Of a DNA stretch of 64,000 nt, positions 50,628-60,264 are shown one piece after another. Source of the DNA: DASQPR01 sp963836785 (lineage in GTDB: Bacteria > Actinomycetota > Actinomycetes > Mycobacteriales > Micromonosporaceae); assembly GCA_963836785.1 (NCBI GenBank), contig CAWIKW010000005.1, positions 310,001 through 374,000 of the forward strand. The letters run 5' to 3'. Made by a program: the position numbers and the translations under genes. The notes beneath the pieces were generated by a model, which saw nothing but the letters and a program-made list of their open reading frames with translations, was not told the origin of the DNA and did no database searches. Position 1 is the first letter of the stretch. Each line of letters begins with the position of its first letter.

Positions 50628-51782
50628 GTGACGAACAGCCCAGCCGCTCACGGCTTCGAGACACTCGCCATCCACGCAGGTCAGGAGCCTGATCCGCGCA
50701 CCGGTGCGGTGGTGACGCCGATCTTCCAGACGTCGACGTACGCCCAGGACGCGGTCGGCGCGCCCCGTCTCGGGTACGAATACAGCCGCACAGCCAATCC
50801 GACCCGTGACGCGCTGCACGAGTGCCTCGCCGCGCTGGAATCGGGCCGCCGTGGCCTCGCCTTCGCCAGTGGTCTCGCGGCCGAGGACACCCTCCTGCGT
50901 ACGGTCTGCCAGCCCGGCGACCACGTGGTCATTCCCAACGATGCGTACGGCGGCACGTTCCGCCTCTTCTCGAAGGTGGCCGAACGCTGGGGTCTGCAGT
51001 GGACGGCGGCGCCGGTGAGCGACCCGGACGCCGTCCGGGCGGCGATCCAGCCGAACACCCGCATCGTCTGGGTCGAGACACCGACGAATCCGCTGCTCTC
51101 GATCGCTGATATCGCGACGTTGGCACACGTCGCCCACGACAACGGCGCGCTGCTCGTGGTCGACAACACGTTCGCGTCGCCCTACCTGCAACAGCCGCTC
51201 ACCCTCGGGGCCGACGTCGTGGTGCACTCGACGACGAAATACATCGGCGGGCACTCCGACGTGATCGGTGGCGCCCTGATCGTCGTCGACGAGGAGCTGG
51301 GCGAGCGGTTGGCGTACCACCAGAACGCAATGGGCGCGGTGCCCGGACCGTTCGACGCATGGCTGACCCTGCGCGGCATCAAGACCCTGGGCGTACGCAT
51401 GGACCGCCACTGCGACAACGCCGAGCGCGTGGCGGCGTTCCTGACCCACCACCCGAAGGTCGCTGGCGTGGCCTATCCGGGCCTGGCCGAGCACCCCGGA
51501 CATGAGATCGCGGCGAAGCAGATGCGCCGGTTCGGCGGCATGGTGAGCTTCCGGGCGGTCGGCGGCGAGGCGGCGGCGATCGGGGTCTGTAATCGGGCAA
51601 AACTGTTCGTACTCGGCGAATCGCTCGGCGGCGTCGAGTCGTTAATAGAGCACCCGGGCCGGATGACACATGCAAGTGCGGCCGGTTCTCCGTTGGAGGT
51701 GCCCGGCGACCTGGTCCGCTTGTCTGTCGGTATCGAGACGGTGGATGATCTCCTCGCGGACTTGGAGCAGGCATTGGCCTGA
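50628..51782 (+). CDS. metB: Cystathionine gamma-synthase
   Basis: PLP enzyme of methionine synthesis joining cysteine to an activated homoserine. 384 residues: 'GYEYSRTANPTRDALHECLAALE' (about 49-71), 'FASGLAAEDTLL', 'VIPNDAYGGTFRL' and the PLP lysine in 'VVVHSTTKYIGGHSDVIGGALI' (about 198-219). The PLP-binding Tyr, Arg and Asp are in place; I cannot separate it from closely related cystathionine gamma-lyases by motif alone. metB next to greA matches the mycobacterial order, though the amidase and ilvA are extra here. Start chosen from the TAGGCT box; ends at a strong terminator. Confidence 0.9.
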   Translation: MTNSPAAHGFETLAIHAGQEPDPRTGAVVTPIFQTSTYAQDAVGAPRLGYEYSRTANPTRDALHECLAALESGRRGLAFASGLAAEDTLLRTVCQPGDHVVIPNDAYGGTFRLFSKVAERWGLQWTAAPVSDPDAVRAAIQPNTRIVWVETPTNPLLSIADIATLAHVAHDNGALLVVDNTFASPYLQQPLTLGADVVVHSTTKYIGGHSDVIGGALIVVDEELGERLAYHQNAMGAVPGPFDAWLTLRGIKTLGVRMDRHCDNAERVAAFLTHHPKVAGVAYPGLAEHPGHEIAAKQMRRFGGMVSFRAVGGEAAAIGVCNRAKLFVLGESLGGVESLIEHPGRMTHASAAGSPLEVPGDLVRLSVGIETVDDLLADLEQALA

Positions 51783-51799
51783 CTCATACGACTTGGTCG

Positions 51800-51823
51800 A
51801 CGCGTGGCCGGAAGGCCACGCGT
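51800..51823 (+). terminator. Intrinsic terminator after metB
   Basis: ACGCGTGGCC-GGAA-GGCCACGCGT, a perfect 10-bp stem with a GNRA-type tetraloop, followed by GGTATTTCC. It separates metB from the amidase gene. Confidence 0.85.
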
Positions 51824-51846
51824 GGTATTTCCCGTCGGAGGCACCG

Positions 51847-53253
51847 ATGGCCCTCGAGGCCCTGGACGAGACACAAACCTGGGTGGGGGCGACCGCGAAG
51901 CAGATCGCGCGCGCCGTGCGACGCGGTGACGCATCGGCGACCGAGGTCGTGTCCGACCATCTGGCCCACATCACCGCACGTGGCGCCGTCGTGCGGGCGT
52001 TCCGGCTGCTGCGCGGGGGCGAGGCGCTCGCCGAGGCCGACGCCGTCGACGCGCAGGAGGAGCTGGTCAACCTGCCATTGGCCGGCGTGCCGGTCGCGGT
52101 GAAGGAAAATACGGCGATCGCCGGCCTGCCGACCTGGAACGGGTCCGCCCATGCGCGGACCGCCGTCGCCGCCGAGGACCATGAGGTGGTACGGAGACTG
52201 CGTGGCGCGGGAGCCGTGGTCGTCGGAACCACCCGCGCGCCGGAGCTATGCATCTGGCCGTTCACCGACGACTCGGACGCGGTGACCCGCAACCCCTGGC
52301 GCACCGACCGTACGCCGGGCGGTTCGTCCGGCGGAGCCGCGGCGGCCGTGGCGTCGGGCATGGTCCCGATGGCCCACGGCAACGACGGTCTCGGTTCCGT
52401 ACGGATTCCGGCGGCCGCCTGCGGACTCGTCGGGGTGAAGCCCGGGCGCGGCGTCGTGCCGGCCGCCATGGGCGCGAATGACTGGTACGGGCTGGCCGAG
52501 CACGGTCTGCTCACGACGACGGTCGCCGACGCCGCCGTCGGTCTGGCCGTACTGGCCGGCTGGGCGCCGCCGCAACTGTCGCCGCCGGATCGCCTGCGCG
52601 TGGCCGTGTCGACCCGGAGTCCGGTCGTCGGCATATTTCCGGACGCCGCGGCGAAGGCGGCCGTCGCCTCGGCGACGAAACTCCTGATCGGCGCCGGCCA
52701 CGACGCGATCGATCGCAGCCCGACCTATCCGACGCGGCTCGGCTACCGCACGATCGCGACGTGGTGCGCGGCCGTCTACGACGACGTGACCGCGAACGGA
52801 TTGGATCGCCGCGAGCTCCAACCCCGGACCCGGCGGCACATAGAGATCGGGCGGTGGGCGTCGCGCCACGGATTCGTCCAGCCCGAGCACCGGGCCAAAT
52901 GGCGCCGCGACTGCGAGGCGTGGTTCGGTGACAACAACGTCGACGTCCTGCTGACTCCGGCGCTGGCAACGTCGCCGCCGGCGGCCGAGGAGTTCCACAC
53001 GAAGTCGTGGTCGGCGAACGTGCTGGCCAGCATGCGCTTCGCACCGTACGCGGCACCGTGGAACGTGGCCGGCTTCCCGGCAATGGTGGTGCCGATGGGC
53101 GTACGGACGGACGGGCTGCCCGTCGCCGTACAACTCGTCGGCCCGCCCGGATCGGAGTTGCGGCTCCTCGCCGTGGCCGGACAGCTGGAAGAGGCGTCGC
53201 CGTGGTTGCGGCATGCCCCCGGCTGGCCGCTGCGCAGCACCGAACCGGTCTGA
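51847..53253 (+). CDS. Amidase (amidase-signature family)
   Basis: Hydrolyses a C-N amide bond through the Ser-Ser-Lys triad. 468 residues: 'PVAVKENTAIAGLPTWNGS' (about 80-98) with the catalytic Lys, and the signature 'RTPGGSSGGAAAAVASGMVPMAHGNDGLGSVRIPAA' (about 156-191) with both serines. The C-terminal 'GFPAMVVPMGVRTDGLPVAVQLVG' is typical. ATG follows GGAGG by 7 nt. Substrate cannot be told; it may supply ammonia or act on a small amide. Followed by ilvA after about 60 bp. Confidence 0.92.
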   Translation: MALEALDETQTWVGATAKQIARAVRRGDASATEVVSDHLAHITARGAVVRAFRLLRGGEALAEADAVDAQEELVNLPLAGVPVAVKENTAIAGLPTWNGSAHARTAVAAEDHEVVRRLRGAGAVVVGTTRAPELCIWPFTDDSDAVTRNPWRTDRTPGGSSGGAAAAVASGMVPMAHGNDGLGSVRIPAAACGLVGVKPGRGVVPAAMGANDWYGLAEHGLLTTTVADAAVGLAVLAGWAPPQLSPPDRLRVAVSTRSPVVGIFPDAAAKAAVASATKLLIGAGHDAIDRSPTYPTRLGYRTIATWCAAVYDDVTANGLDRRELQPRTRRHIEIGRWASRHGFVQPEHRAKWRRDCEAWFGDNNVDVLLTPALATSPPAAEEFHTKSWSANVLASMRFAPYAAPWNVAGFPAMVVPMGVRTDGLPVAVQLVGPPGSELRLLAVAGQLEEASPWLRHAPGWPLRSTEPV

Positions 53254-53300
53254 CCGGTCGGGTGCCGATGGGCGACGCCGGTCGCGCCGCGACCGCCTGC

Positions 53301-53306
53301 GACGAT
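53301..53306 (+). promoter_or_regulatory. Possible -10 box GACGAT for ilvA
   Basis: GACGAT ends 6 nt before GTG 53313 with no Shine-Dalgarno. It lies in a 15-nt string almost identical to that before the DUF4245 gene at 19699-19713. Confidence 0.3.
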
Positions 53307-53312
53307 GGGCGG

Positions 53313-54533
53313 GTGCAGACGAAGTTGGTTACCCTCGCCGACGTCGAAGCGGCCCGGACGGTTCTCGGCGATGCGATCCGCCGGACGCCACTCGAGCCGT
53401 GCCGGCCGCTCTACGGCAAGCTCGGTGGCCCGGCCTGGCTGAAGTGCGAAAACCTGCAGCGCGCGGGCTCCTACAAGGTGCGCGGTGCGCTCGTGCGCAT
53501 CTCCCGGCTGACGCCCGACGAGCGCGCGCGCGGCGTCGTCGCCGCCAGCGCCGGCAACCATGCGCAGGGGGTCGCCGTCGCGGCCGGCCTGCTGCACACC
53601 CAGGCGACGGTGTTCATGCCGCTCGGCGCGCCGCTGCCCAAAGTGGCCGCGACGAAGGGCTACGGCGCGAAGGTCCGGCTGGTGGGCACAACCGTCGACG
53701 ACGCACTGGTCGCGGCGGCGGAGTATGCCGAGCGGACGGGCGCGGTGTTCATCCACCCGTTCGACCATCCGGACGTGATCGCCGGCCAGGGCACGGTCGG
53801 TCTGGAGATCCTCGAACAATGTCCGGACGTGAAGACCATCGTCGCCGGTGTCGGCGGCGGCGGACTCATCTCCGGGATCGCGGTGGCGGTGAAAGCGCAG
53901 CGTCCGGACGTACGGGTGATCGGAGTGCAGGCCGTGGGCGCGGCCGCGATGCTTCCATCACTAGCGGCCGGAAAGCCGATCCGCATCGACTCCATCGCGA
54001 CGGTCGCCGACGGCATCGCGGTCGGATGCCCCGGCGACCTGACCTTCGAGCACGTGAGCGCGCTCGTGGACGACATCGTCACGGTCACCGACGAGGACAT
54101 TTCGCGTGCGCTGTTGATGTTGCTGGAGCGGGGCAAGCTCGTCGTGGAGCCGGCCGGCGGCGTCGGCGTGGCGGCACTGTTGGCCGGGGCCGTACGCGTC
54201 GAGACGCCAGTCGTCGCCGTGCTGTCCGGTGGCAACATCGATCCGCTGCTGATGGTGAAACTGATCGAGCACGGCCTGAACGTTGCCGGCCGCTATCAGC
54301 GATTCACCGTTCACTGCAGCGATCGCCCCGGCTCCCTCGCCGCCCTGCTGACGCTCGTGGCCGAGCAGGGTGCCAACGTCGTCGATGTGTCCCACCAGCG
54401 CCACGACCCGCGGCTTGCGCTGGGCGAGGTCGAGGTGGCGATGTCGGTCGAGACGCGCGGTGCCGAACACGCCGACCGGCTAGTCACCGCGTTGCGGGAC
54501 GCCGGCTACCCGGTCGCCGTCGGACCGCACTGA
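53313..54533 (+). CDS. ilvA: Threonine ammonia-lyase with C-terminal ACT domain
   Basis: PLP enzyme converting threonine to 2-oxobutyrate and ammonia, the entry to isoleucine synthesis. 406 residues: PLP-lysine motif 'LQRAGSYKVRGAL' (about 48-60), 'SAGNHAQGVAVAA' (about 79-91), glycine loop 'AGVGGGGLISGIAVA' (about 180-194), and an ACT domain (about 330-400, 'FTVHCSDRPGSLAALLTLVAEQGANVVDVSHQR'). This short ACT type is usual for the actinobacterial enzyme and for TdcB/IlvA hybrids; regulation by amino acids is likely but not shown. GTG start after GACGAT. Confidence 0.92.
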   Translation: MQTKLVTLADVEAARTVLGDAIRRTPLEPCRPLYGKLGGPAWLKCENLQRAGSYKVRGALVRISRLTPDERARGVVAASAGNHAQGVAVAAGLLHTQATVFMPLGAPLPKVAATKGYGAKVRLVGTTVDDALVAAAEYAERTGAVFIHPFDHPDVIAGQGTVGLEILEQCPDVKTIVAGVGGGGLISGIAVAVKAQRPDVRVIGVQAVGAAAMLPSLAAGKPIRIDSIATVADGIAVGCPGDLTFEHVSALVDDIVTVTDEDISRALLMLLERGKLVVEPAGGVGVAALLAGAVRVETPVVAVLSGGNIDPLLMVKLIEHGLNVAGRYQRFTVHCSDRPGSLAALLTLVAEQGANVVDVSHQRHDPRLALGEVEVAMSVETRGAEHADRLVTALRDAGYPVAVGPH

Positions 54534-54580
54534 CCGGGTCGGGCGGGAAGGTCCCTTCGTCGACAGGGAAGCGGTCGCGG

Positions 54581-55081
54581 TCAGCCGCCGAAGGGTTCGA
54601 AGTTGACGATAGTGACCTTGATCTCGGCGCCGCTGGGTGCCGTGTACGACACGGTGTCGCCCGAATGTGCGCCGACGATCGCGTGGCCCATCGCCGATTC
54701 CGGGCTGTAGACCGTCAGATCGGTGGTCGCCGCGATCTCACGCGAACCGAGCAGGAACTTCTCGGTGTCGTTCTTGTCGTCGTCGAAGTAGATCGTGACG
54801 ACCGTGCCGGCGGCGACCACATCGGCCCGCGGCGCCTCGCCGACCTGGGCGGTGCGCAGGAACTCCTGCAGGTAGCGTATGCGGCCCTCCTGCTTGCCCT
54901 GCTCCTCGCGGGCAGCGTGATAGCCGCCGTTCTCGCGGAGGTCGCCCTCTTCCCGTCGGGCGTTGATCTCGGCGGCCATGGCCGTCCGGTTCGCGATGAG
55001 GTCGTCCAGCTCCGCGGCGAGGCGGTCATGCGCTTCCTGGGAGAGCCAGGTGGGTTGCGCGTCGCGATCGGTGGTGGACAC
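54581..55081 (-). CDS. greA: Transcription elongation factor GreA
   Basis: Binds the secondary channel of RNA polymerase and stimulates cleavage of backtracked RNA. 166 residues: the coiled-coil 'ARREEGDLRENGGYHAAREEQG' (about 42-63) with the acidic tip, and the C-terminal FKBP-like domain ending in 'SYTAPSGAEIKVTIVNFEPFGG'. GTG at 55081 follows AAGGAG by 6 nt, which overrules the upstream alternative. Adjacent to DUF4307 and mca, as in mycobacteria. Confidence 0.95.
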   Translation of the reverse strand: MSTTDRDAQPTWLSQEAHDRLAAELDDLIANRTAMAAEINARREEGDLRENGGYHAAREEQGKQEGRIRYLQEFLRTAQVGEAPRADVVAAGTVVTIYFDDDKNDTEKFLLGSREIAATTDLTVYSPESAMGHAIVGAHSGDTVSYTAPSGAEIKVTIVNFEPFGG

Positions 55082-55344
55082 GGCGATCTCCTTGCGTTGC
55101 TGACGATCGTGGGCCATTACGGCTCATTGCCCGGCCTGCCGGCGGGCATTGCCGTTACATGAACGTCCAACGTACCAGCGATAGCGGGTCCGTTTCGTGG
55201 CCTGACGGTCGGGTTTTCCAGTCGAAGTGTTACGCGTCAGTAGCGTTGCGTGGCCGACCCGTCCGGCCTGGCCAAATCGAGTCGCGGGCGCCGGAGATCA
55301 GAGTCTGGCGCGCCACGAGATCGGCGGGTGGCACCGGCGTGGCG

Positions 55345-55776
55345 TCAGCTTGAGGCGTGGCAGGACGGGACCTCGGCGATGAACGGCCGATCGGTCGTGG
55401 TCATCGTGTAGGCGACGGTGACGTCGGTGCCGACCGGCACCGGTACGTTCGACGATCCGAGGACGCTCCCATCGCGAGCCTCGGCGATCACCGTACAGAC
55501 GGCGGCCGGAGAGGGCTTCTGGATCCGAAACTTGACCGTTGTCGACGTATCCGTCACGTTTGTGAGGGAAAGCACTGTTGGCGAATACTGCGGGCCGCCG
55601 TACTGCGTAAAGAGCTTGACCGCGAGCAACGCCATGACGGCGACCACGGCGGCCAGCGCGACCGGGAGCACCCATCGACGTCGCGTCGGCTCGCGGCGCC
55701 GGCCATAACGACCGGGCGGGAACACCGGACCGGCGCCCGGCGTTGCGTCCCCGGGGACTGCTGAGGTCTGGGTCAC
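55345..55776 (-). CDS. DUF4307 membrane protein
   Basis: Conserved actinobacterial protein of unknown function placed between greA and mca (Rv1081c in M. tuberculosis, by recall). 143 residues: hydrophilic start with 'PPGRYGRRREPTRRRW', one membrane helix (about 36-56), and an extracytoplasmic beta-rich domain with 'VTDTSTTVKFRIQKPSPAAVCTVIAEARDG' and a Cys pair ('CTVI' and 'PSCH'). Type II single-pass topology. GTG start. Confidence 0.88.
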   Translation of the reverse strand: MTQTSAVPGDATPGAGPVFPPGRYGRRREPTRRRWVLPVALAAVVAVMALLAVKLFTQYGGPQYSPTVLSLTNVTDTSTTVKFRIQKPSPAAVCTVIAEARDGSVLGSSNVPVPVGTDVTVAYTMTTTDRPFIAEVPSCHASS

Positions 55777-55927
55777 GTCGGCTGGTCCCTGATTCTTCCG
55801 TCGTAGGTGTCGGACAGAATGGTATGCCGCTCGCGGGACCCGCCCGTGAGCAGGTCAAGATGGCCGATCGAACCCCGCGAGCAGGCCACGGCAGGCAGGC
55901 CGCGATGGCAAGCAGGATGGACGGACA

Positions 55928-56833
55928 GTGGCGATGAGCACCGACGGTGGGCAGATTGACGGTCAGCTCCGGCTGATGGCAGTGCACGCCCACCCCGACG
56001 ACGAGTCCAGCAAGGGCGCGGCGGCGATGGCGAAGTACGTTGCCGACGGGGTTGATGTCCTGGTCGTCACGTGCACCGGTGGCGAGCGCGGCAGCGTTCT
56101 CAACAAGAAGCTGGATCGACCGGAGATCTGGGCCAACATCGCGGAGATCCGCCGGGACGAAATGGATCGAGCCCGCGAGATCCTCGGTGTCCGGCAGAGT
56201 TGGCTCGGTTACGTCGACTCCGGCCTGCCCGAAGGCGATCCGTTGCCGCCGCTGCCCGAGGGCTGCTTCGCGCTGGCCGACTTCGACGAGGCCGTCGGCT
56301 CGCTCGTCGCGCAGATCCGCGAGTTCCGACCGCACGTCATGACGACGTACGACGAGAACGGCGGTTACCCGCATCCGGACCACATCATGTGCCACAAGAT
56401 TTCGGTGGCCGCGTTCGACGCCGCCGGCGACCCCGACCGTTACGCCGGGGTGGGAGTGCCGTGGCAGCCGCTGAAGCTCTACTACAACATGGGCTTCAAC
56501 AAGGCGCGGATGATCGCGCTGCACGAGGGCATGCTCGCCGCCGGCATCGAGTCGCCATACGGCGAATGGCTGGAGAAGTGGGACGAGCGGGAGGACCACA
56601 GCGACCGGGTCACGACCCGGGTGCCCGCCGGCGACTATTTCCAGGCGCGCGACGATGCGCTGCGCGCGCATGCGACGCAGGTCGACCCGGACGGCTGGTG
56701 GTTCAAGGTGCCGCTCGCGATCCAGCAGCAGGTCTGGCCGACCGAGGATTTCGAGCTCGCCCGTTCGATCGTGGACAGCCCGCTGCCCGAGGACGACCTG
56801 TTCGCGGGGGTCCGTGAGCGCGCCCGCGCGTAG
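55928..56833 (+). CDS. mca: Mycothiol S-conjugate amidase
   Basis: Zn-dependent amidase that cleaves mycothiol adducts of electrophiles, the detoxification step of mycothiol metabolism. 301 residues: Zn site 'AVHAHPDDESSKGA' (about 18-31), 'DENGGYPHPDHIMCHKIS' (about 140-157) with the metal and catalytic His/Asp, 'WQPLKLYYNMGFNKARM' and 'VPAGDYFQARDDALRAHATQVDPD'. GTG 55928 or ATG 55934 is the start. Its presence shows the organism uses mycothiol. Confidence 0.95.
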   Translation: MAMSTDGGQIDGQLRLMAVHAHPDDESSKGAAAMAKYVADGVDVLVVTCTGGERGSVLNKKLDRPEIWANIAEIRRDEMDRAREILGVRQSWLGYVDSGLPEGDPLPPLPEGCFALADFDEAVGSLVAQIREFRPHVMTTYDENGGYPHPDHIMCHKISVAAFDAAGDPDRYAGVGVPWQPLKLYYNMGFNKARMIALHEGMLAAGIESPYGEWLEKWDEREDHSDRVTTRVPAGDYFQARDDALRAHATQVDPDGWWFKVPLAIQQQVWPTEDFELARSIVDSPLPEDDLFAGVRERARA

Positions 56834-56869
56834 GCGTACGCTCAAATCGATCTGACCTGCGGAGGAACC

Positions 56870-57229
56870 ATGATCACGGTGTTGGCCGCGAATGACTTCG
56901 GCGATACTCTCGGCGACGGTGTCGCCGGGCCGGTCGGCCTGCTGATCATCGTGTTGCTGGTGATCGCCCTGGTCTTCCTGATGCGCAGCATGAATAGGCA
57001 TCTGCGTCGGGTTCGGGACGACTTCCCCGACGACGAGACCGTGGCGCGGATGCGAGCGGAGGCGTTGGCATCAGGGTCATCACGCGGTGGCCGCCGGGCG
57101 CCGCGAACGGCGACTTCGGCCACCAACCGCGACGGCGGCGGCGCGCCATCTGACATACGGCGTGACGCGGCCGTCGACCCCAATGGCCAGGCGGGCGGTG
57201 GCGACAAATCGGACCCTGGCGTGCGCTGA
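56870..57229 (+). CDS. Small single-pass membrane protein downstream of mca
   Basis: 119 residues: one membrane helix (about 20-38), a basic/acidic stretch 'MNRHLRRVRDDFPDDE' typical of a conserved actinobacterial family, and a disordered Gly/Arg/Thr/Asp-rich tail. ATG follows GCGGAGGA by 6 nt. It occupies the position of Rv1083 after mca in M. tuberculosis. Function unknown. Confidence 0.8.
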   Translation: MITVLAANDFGDTLGDGVAGPVGLLIIVLLVIALVFLMRSMNRHLRRVRDDFPDDETVARMRAEALASGSSRGGRRAPRTATSATNRDGGGAPSDIRRDAAVDPNGQAGGGDKSDPGVR

Positions 57230-57266
57230 CTGCTCGCCCAGGCTGAACGATTGACGCATAAGCCGG

Positions 57267-57298
57267 AGCCGGCGACGGACATCGTCGCCGGCTTTATC
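57267..57298 (+). terminator. Hairpin terminator after the mca operon
   Basis: AGCCGGCGAC (57267-57276) and GTCGCCGGCT (57284-57293), perfect 10-bp stem, followed by TTATC. Confidence 0.8.
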
Positions 57299-57807
57299 AA
57301 TCGGTTGGTCCATCGTTCGCTTTGCGTGTCCGCATTGTTTACCCGTCCGGCATTAGGCGAGATCGTCGCGGCGTGCGATGAATGCGCGGCGATCGCGTCG
57401 TTAATCGCTCTTGCTCGCGCCATTCGCACCGAGCGGCGCGTCGCCTCTCTGATAACTATCTGACATATTTCTGTACGGAGTGCCAGCAAAGGAACACGTC
57501 GTCCGGCACCGGTTCCGGGTGCGGGAAACGCTGTGTGGAACGGCGTAGAGAACAAAAAGCGCGGCACATTGTCGCGGGCGCCTCTCCGGGTGGCCGAACT
57601 CGATGTCCGACGTGTCCCATTAATCAGTACGTCTCGGCAGTGACCTGGTTTTGCATACGCCCGGTTGTGGCCTACCGTTCCGCATCGGAGGAACGATTAC
57701 CGCGTCGCGCAACTGAGCGGATCTGATCAGTCCTCACGTACCGGAGGCACGCGTCCGTCGCTCACTGAACGGCGCTGCGTCCTCTGCGCTGCCGAAAGGG
57801 GCCGGCG
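57299..57807. other. Gene-free region before the GGDEF-EAL gene
   Basis: About 510 bp, less GC-rich than the flanks. One open frame (57382-57726) encodes several Cys pairs but shows no start signal and no family, so I do not call it. The region probably holds the GGDEF-EAL promoter. Confidence 0.5.
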
Positions 57808-60258
57808 GTGACGGACAGCGTGGCGGTGAGCCGACGAAGCTTCGTCGCTCCGCTCGCGACGTGCGCGGTCGGCCTCCTCGCGATGATCGGCGGGCCGTTC
57901 GCGGCGGTTTCGCCCGCCCGTTGGCCGGAGGTCGCGACCGCTACCGCCGTTGCCATCGTGGCGCAGTTCGCGGCGCTCCGGGTCCGGCAAGGCACCCGGA
58001 CCGTCTACTTCGCATGGGGCGAGGCGTCACTCATCATCGTGGCCTACCTCGTGCCGGCGGGGTGGGTCCCGCTCGTCATCGGAGTCGGATTCGCCGCCGG
58101 ACACGGCCTGTTCCTGCTCCGGACGAACACCCGGTGGACCGTCTCGAAGACCGTGAACATCGCGACACTGGCCATCTGCGGGGCGGCCGGAGCGGCAACC
58201 GTCCACGCGATTCGCACGGGCAACCGTGACGACATCACGCCACGCCTGATCATCGCGTTGATCCTCGGCGGCGTCGTCTACTTCCTCGTGTCGTCCCTCA
58301 TCGTCAACGCGAACAGCCAGGCGCTCGGCATTCTGTCGACTTCGCTGCAAAGCGCGATTGCCCGGACCGCTGTCGACAAACTGCCCATGGTCGCCGGCAA
58401 TATCACCGTCGGCATCCTTGTCGTCGTACTGCTGGCCCGCGACCGCATGTGGCTGCTTCTCGTGCCGCCGGTCGCCGTACTGATGCATCAGGCGTACGTC
58501 TACCGTTCGCGGATCGCCGACGAGCGACGCCTCTGGCGAGACTTCGCCGATATTGCGGGCTCACTCAACCAGCTCGACGAGCGATCCGTCGCGGTCGCCG
58601 CGCTGACCGGCACGCTTCGGCTGTTCAGGGCCGAGTCGGCGGAGATCTGGGTCGATCGGAGTCCAGGGGAAGCGCGTGGCTATCGCGGCCGCGCCGAACT
58701 CAGCGGCGTCGACATCGCTCATCTGACGAGCACAACCGCGCCCGCGCCGAACCCACCCGGTGCGACCCGGGCGCTGACGATCGGTGGACAACGCGTCGGT
58801 GAGCTGCGCGTGTGGATGCCGGTGGGTTCGAGCCTGGACAGCCGGGACCAGATGGCGTTGTCGGCCGTCGCCGACGCGCTGGCCTCGGCCCTCCACGACG
58901 CCCTGGCCCACAACGCGTTGACGAAGCTCGCCGCGCGCAGCCTGCACGACTCGTACCAGGACGTGTTGACGGGCGTCGCCAACCGGTCGAGCCTGCTGAC
59001 CGAGGGTGCGGACAAGCTGCGGGCCGGTGGCCGGACGCCGGTCGTCCTCTATGTCGTGGGTATCAACCGCTTCAAGGAGGTCAACGACACGCTCGGACCG
59101 ACCGCGGGCGACGACTTGCTCCGGATCACGGCCGGCCGGCTCGCCGCGTTCGCCGGCGCGACCGATCTGGTGGCCCGGGTCGGCGGCGACGAGTTCGCGA
59201 TCCTCAGCGAGCTGGAAGGCGTCGCCGATCCGCTGGCGTACGCCACGACGCACGCACGGTGTCTGGCCGAGGAACTTACGGTCGCGACCGATCTCGCTGG
59301 GCTGCAGGTGGCGGTCGAGGTCTCGGTCGGGGTCGCGGTCGGGCGCGCCGACGAATTCGACATCGCCGAGCTGGTCCGTCGCTCCGGCATCGCGATGCGA
59401 CGGGCCAAACGTGGCGCCGGCGCCATTGCCGTCTTCGATGCGTCCGACACGCCGGCCGGTAGCGTCGACCGGCTGTCCGTCCTGGTCGACTTGCGGGAGG
59501 CGATGGAGCACGACGACCAGTTGGTGCTCGCCGTGCAACCGGCGGTTGCGCTGGCGACGGGGCAGCCGATCGCCGCCGAGACGCTGATCCGCTGGAACCA
59601 TCCGCGCCGCGGCGCGCTCGTGCCACGTGACTTCGTCGACCTTGTCGACCAGAGCGACCTGGTGATGCCGTTCACCCGATACGTCCTCGATCGAGCGCTG
59701 CGGCTCGCCGACGAGTGGTGCCGCGCGGGCATGCCAATGCGGGTGTCGGTGAACCTGTCGCCTCGGAGCCTGTCCGACCCGAACCTGCCGGGCGACGTGA
59801 GTGATCTGCTCAAACGGTACGGAGTCGAGCCGAACATGCTCACGCTCGAGATCACCGAATCCGCGGTCGTCACCGGACAGCCCATCGTGGCCGAGGTGCT
59901 GGCCGCGCTGCGAGCCCATGGCGTGCAGCTCGCCGTGGACGACTTCGGCAGCGGCTTCTCCTCGCTGACGTTCCTGGCCCGCGTCCAGGTCGACGAGGTC
60001 AAGGTCGACTCGACGTTCGTCGCCGCGATGACCGAGTCGGCCGAGGCGGCGGCGATCGTCCGTACCACCGTCGACCTCGGTCGCCGGCTCGGCGTCCGGG
60101 TCGTCGCCGAGGGAGTGGAGACTCCGGCGCAGCGATCGGCGCTCGAAGACCTCGGCTGCTTCGCGGCGCAGGGCTGGCACATCACACCACCGGTCCGGGC
60201 CGAAGACGCACTGGAAATCCTGCACGAACTCTCCGACGCCGCCAACGGCGAGAACTGA
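57808..60258 (+). CDS. Membrane GGDEF-EAL cyclic-di-GMP protein
   Basis: Combines a diguanylate cyclase-type GGDEF domain with an EAL phosphodiesterase-type domain for c-di-GMP turnover. 816 residues: seven or so N-terminal membrane helices (about 10-230) of a MASE-like sensor, a GAF-like stretch (about 250-380), GGDEF (about 385-550, intact 'RVGGDEFAIL' at about 456-465) and EAL (about 560-805). The EAL motif itself is 'AETLIRW', so Thr replaces the Ala, while 'NLSPRSL', 'LEITES', 'DDFGSGFSSL', 'EVKVDSTFV' and 'EGVETP' are kept. GTG start after GAAAGGGG. The net activity cannot be predicted. Confidence 0.93.
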   Translation: MTDSVAVSRRSFVAPLATCAVGLLAMIGGPFAAVSPARWPEVATATAVAIVAQFAALRVRQGTRTVYFAWGEASLIIVAYLVPAGWVPLVIGVGFAAGHGLFLLRTNTRWTVSKTVNIATLAICGAAGAATVHAIRTGNRDDITPRLIIALILGGVVYFLVSSLIVNANSQALGILSTSLQSAIARTAVDKLPMVAGNITVGILVVVLLARDRMWLLLVPPVAVLMHQAYVYRSRIADERRLWRDFADIAGSLNQLDERSVAVAALTGTLRLFRAESAEIWVDRSPGEARGYRGRAELSGVDIAHLTSTTAPAPNPPGATRALTIGGQRVGELRVWMPVGSSLDSRDQMALSAVADALASALHDALAHNALTKLAARSLHDSYQDVLTGVANRSSLLTEGADKLRAGGRTPVVLYVVGINRFKEVNDTLGPTAGDDLLRITAGRLAAFAGATDLVARVGGDEFAILSELEGVADPLAYATTHARCLAEELTVATDLAGLQVAVEVSVGVAVGRADEFDIAELVRRSGIAMRRAKRGAGAIAVFDASDTPAGSVDRLSVLVDLREAMEHDDQLVLAVQPAVALATGQPIAAETLIRWNHPRRGALVPRDFVDLVDQSDLVMPFTRYVLDRALRLADEWCRAGMPMRVSVNLSPRSLSDPNLPGDVSDLLKRYGVEPNMLTLEITESAVVTGQPIVAEVLAALRAHGVQLAVDDFGSGFSSLTFLARVQVDEVKVDSTFVAAMTESAEAAAIVRTTVDLGRRLGVRVVAEGVETPAQRSALEDLGCFAAQGWHITPPVRAEDALEILHELSDAANGEN

Positions 60259-60264
60259 GCGGCA

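Noticed and set aside
57382..57726. Cys-pair protein of 114 codons before the GGDEF-EAL gene
   Set aside because: Has several Cys-x-x-Cys pairs, but no ribosome site or -10 box at its start, and Arg-rich random composition.
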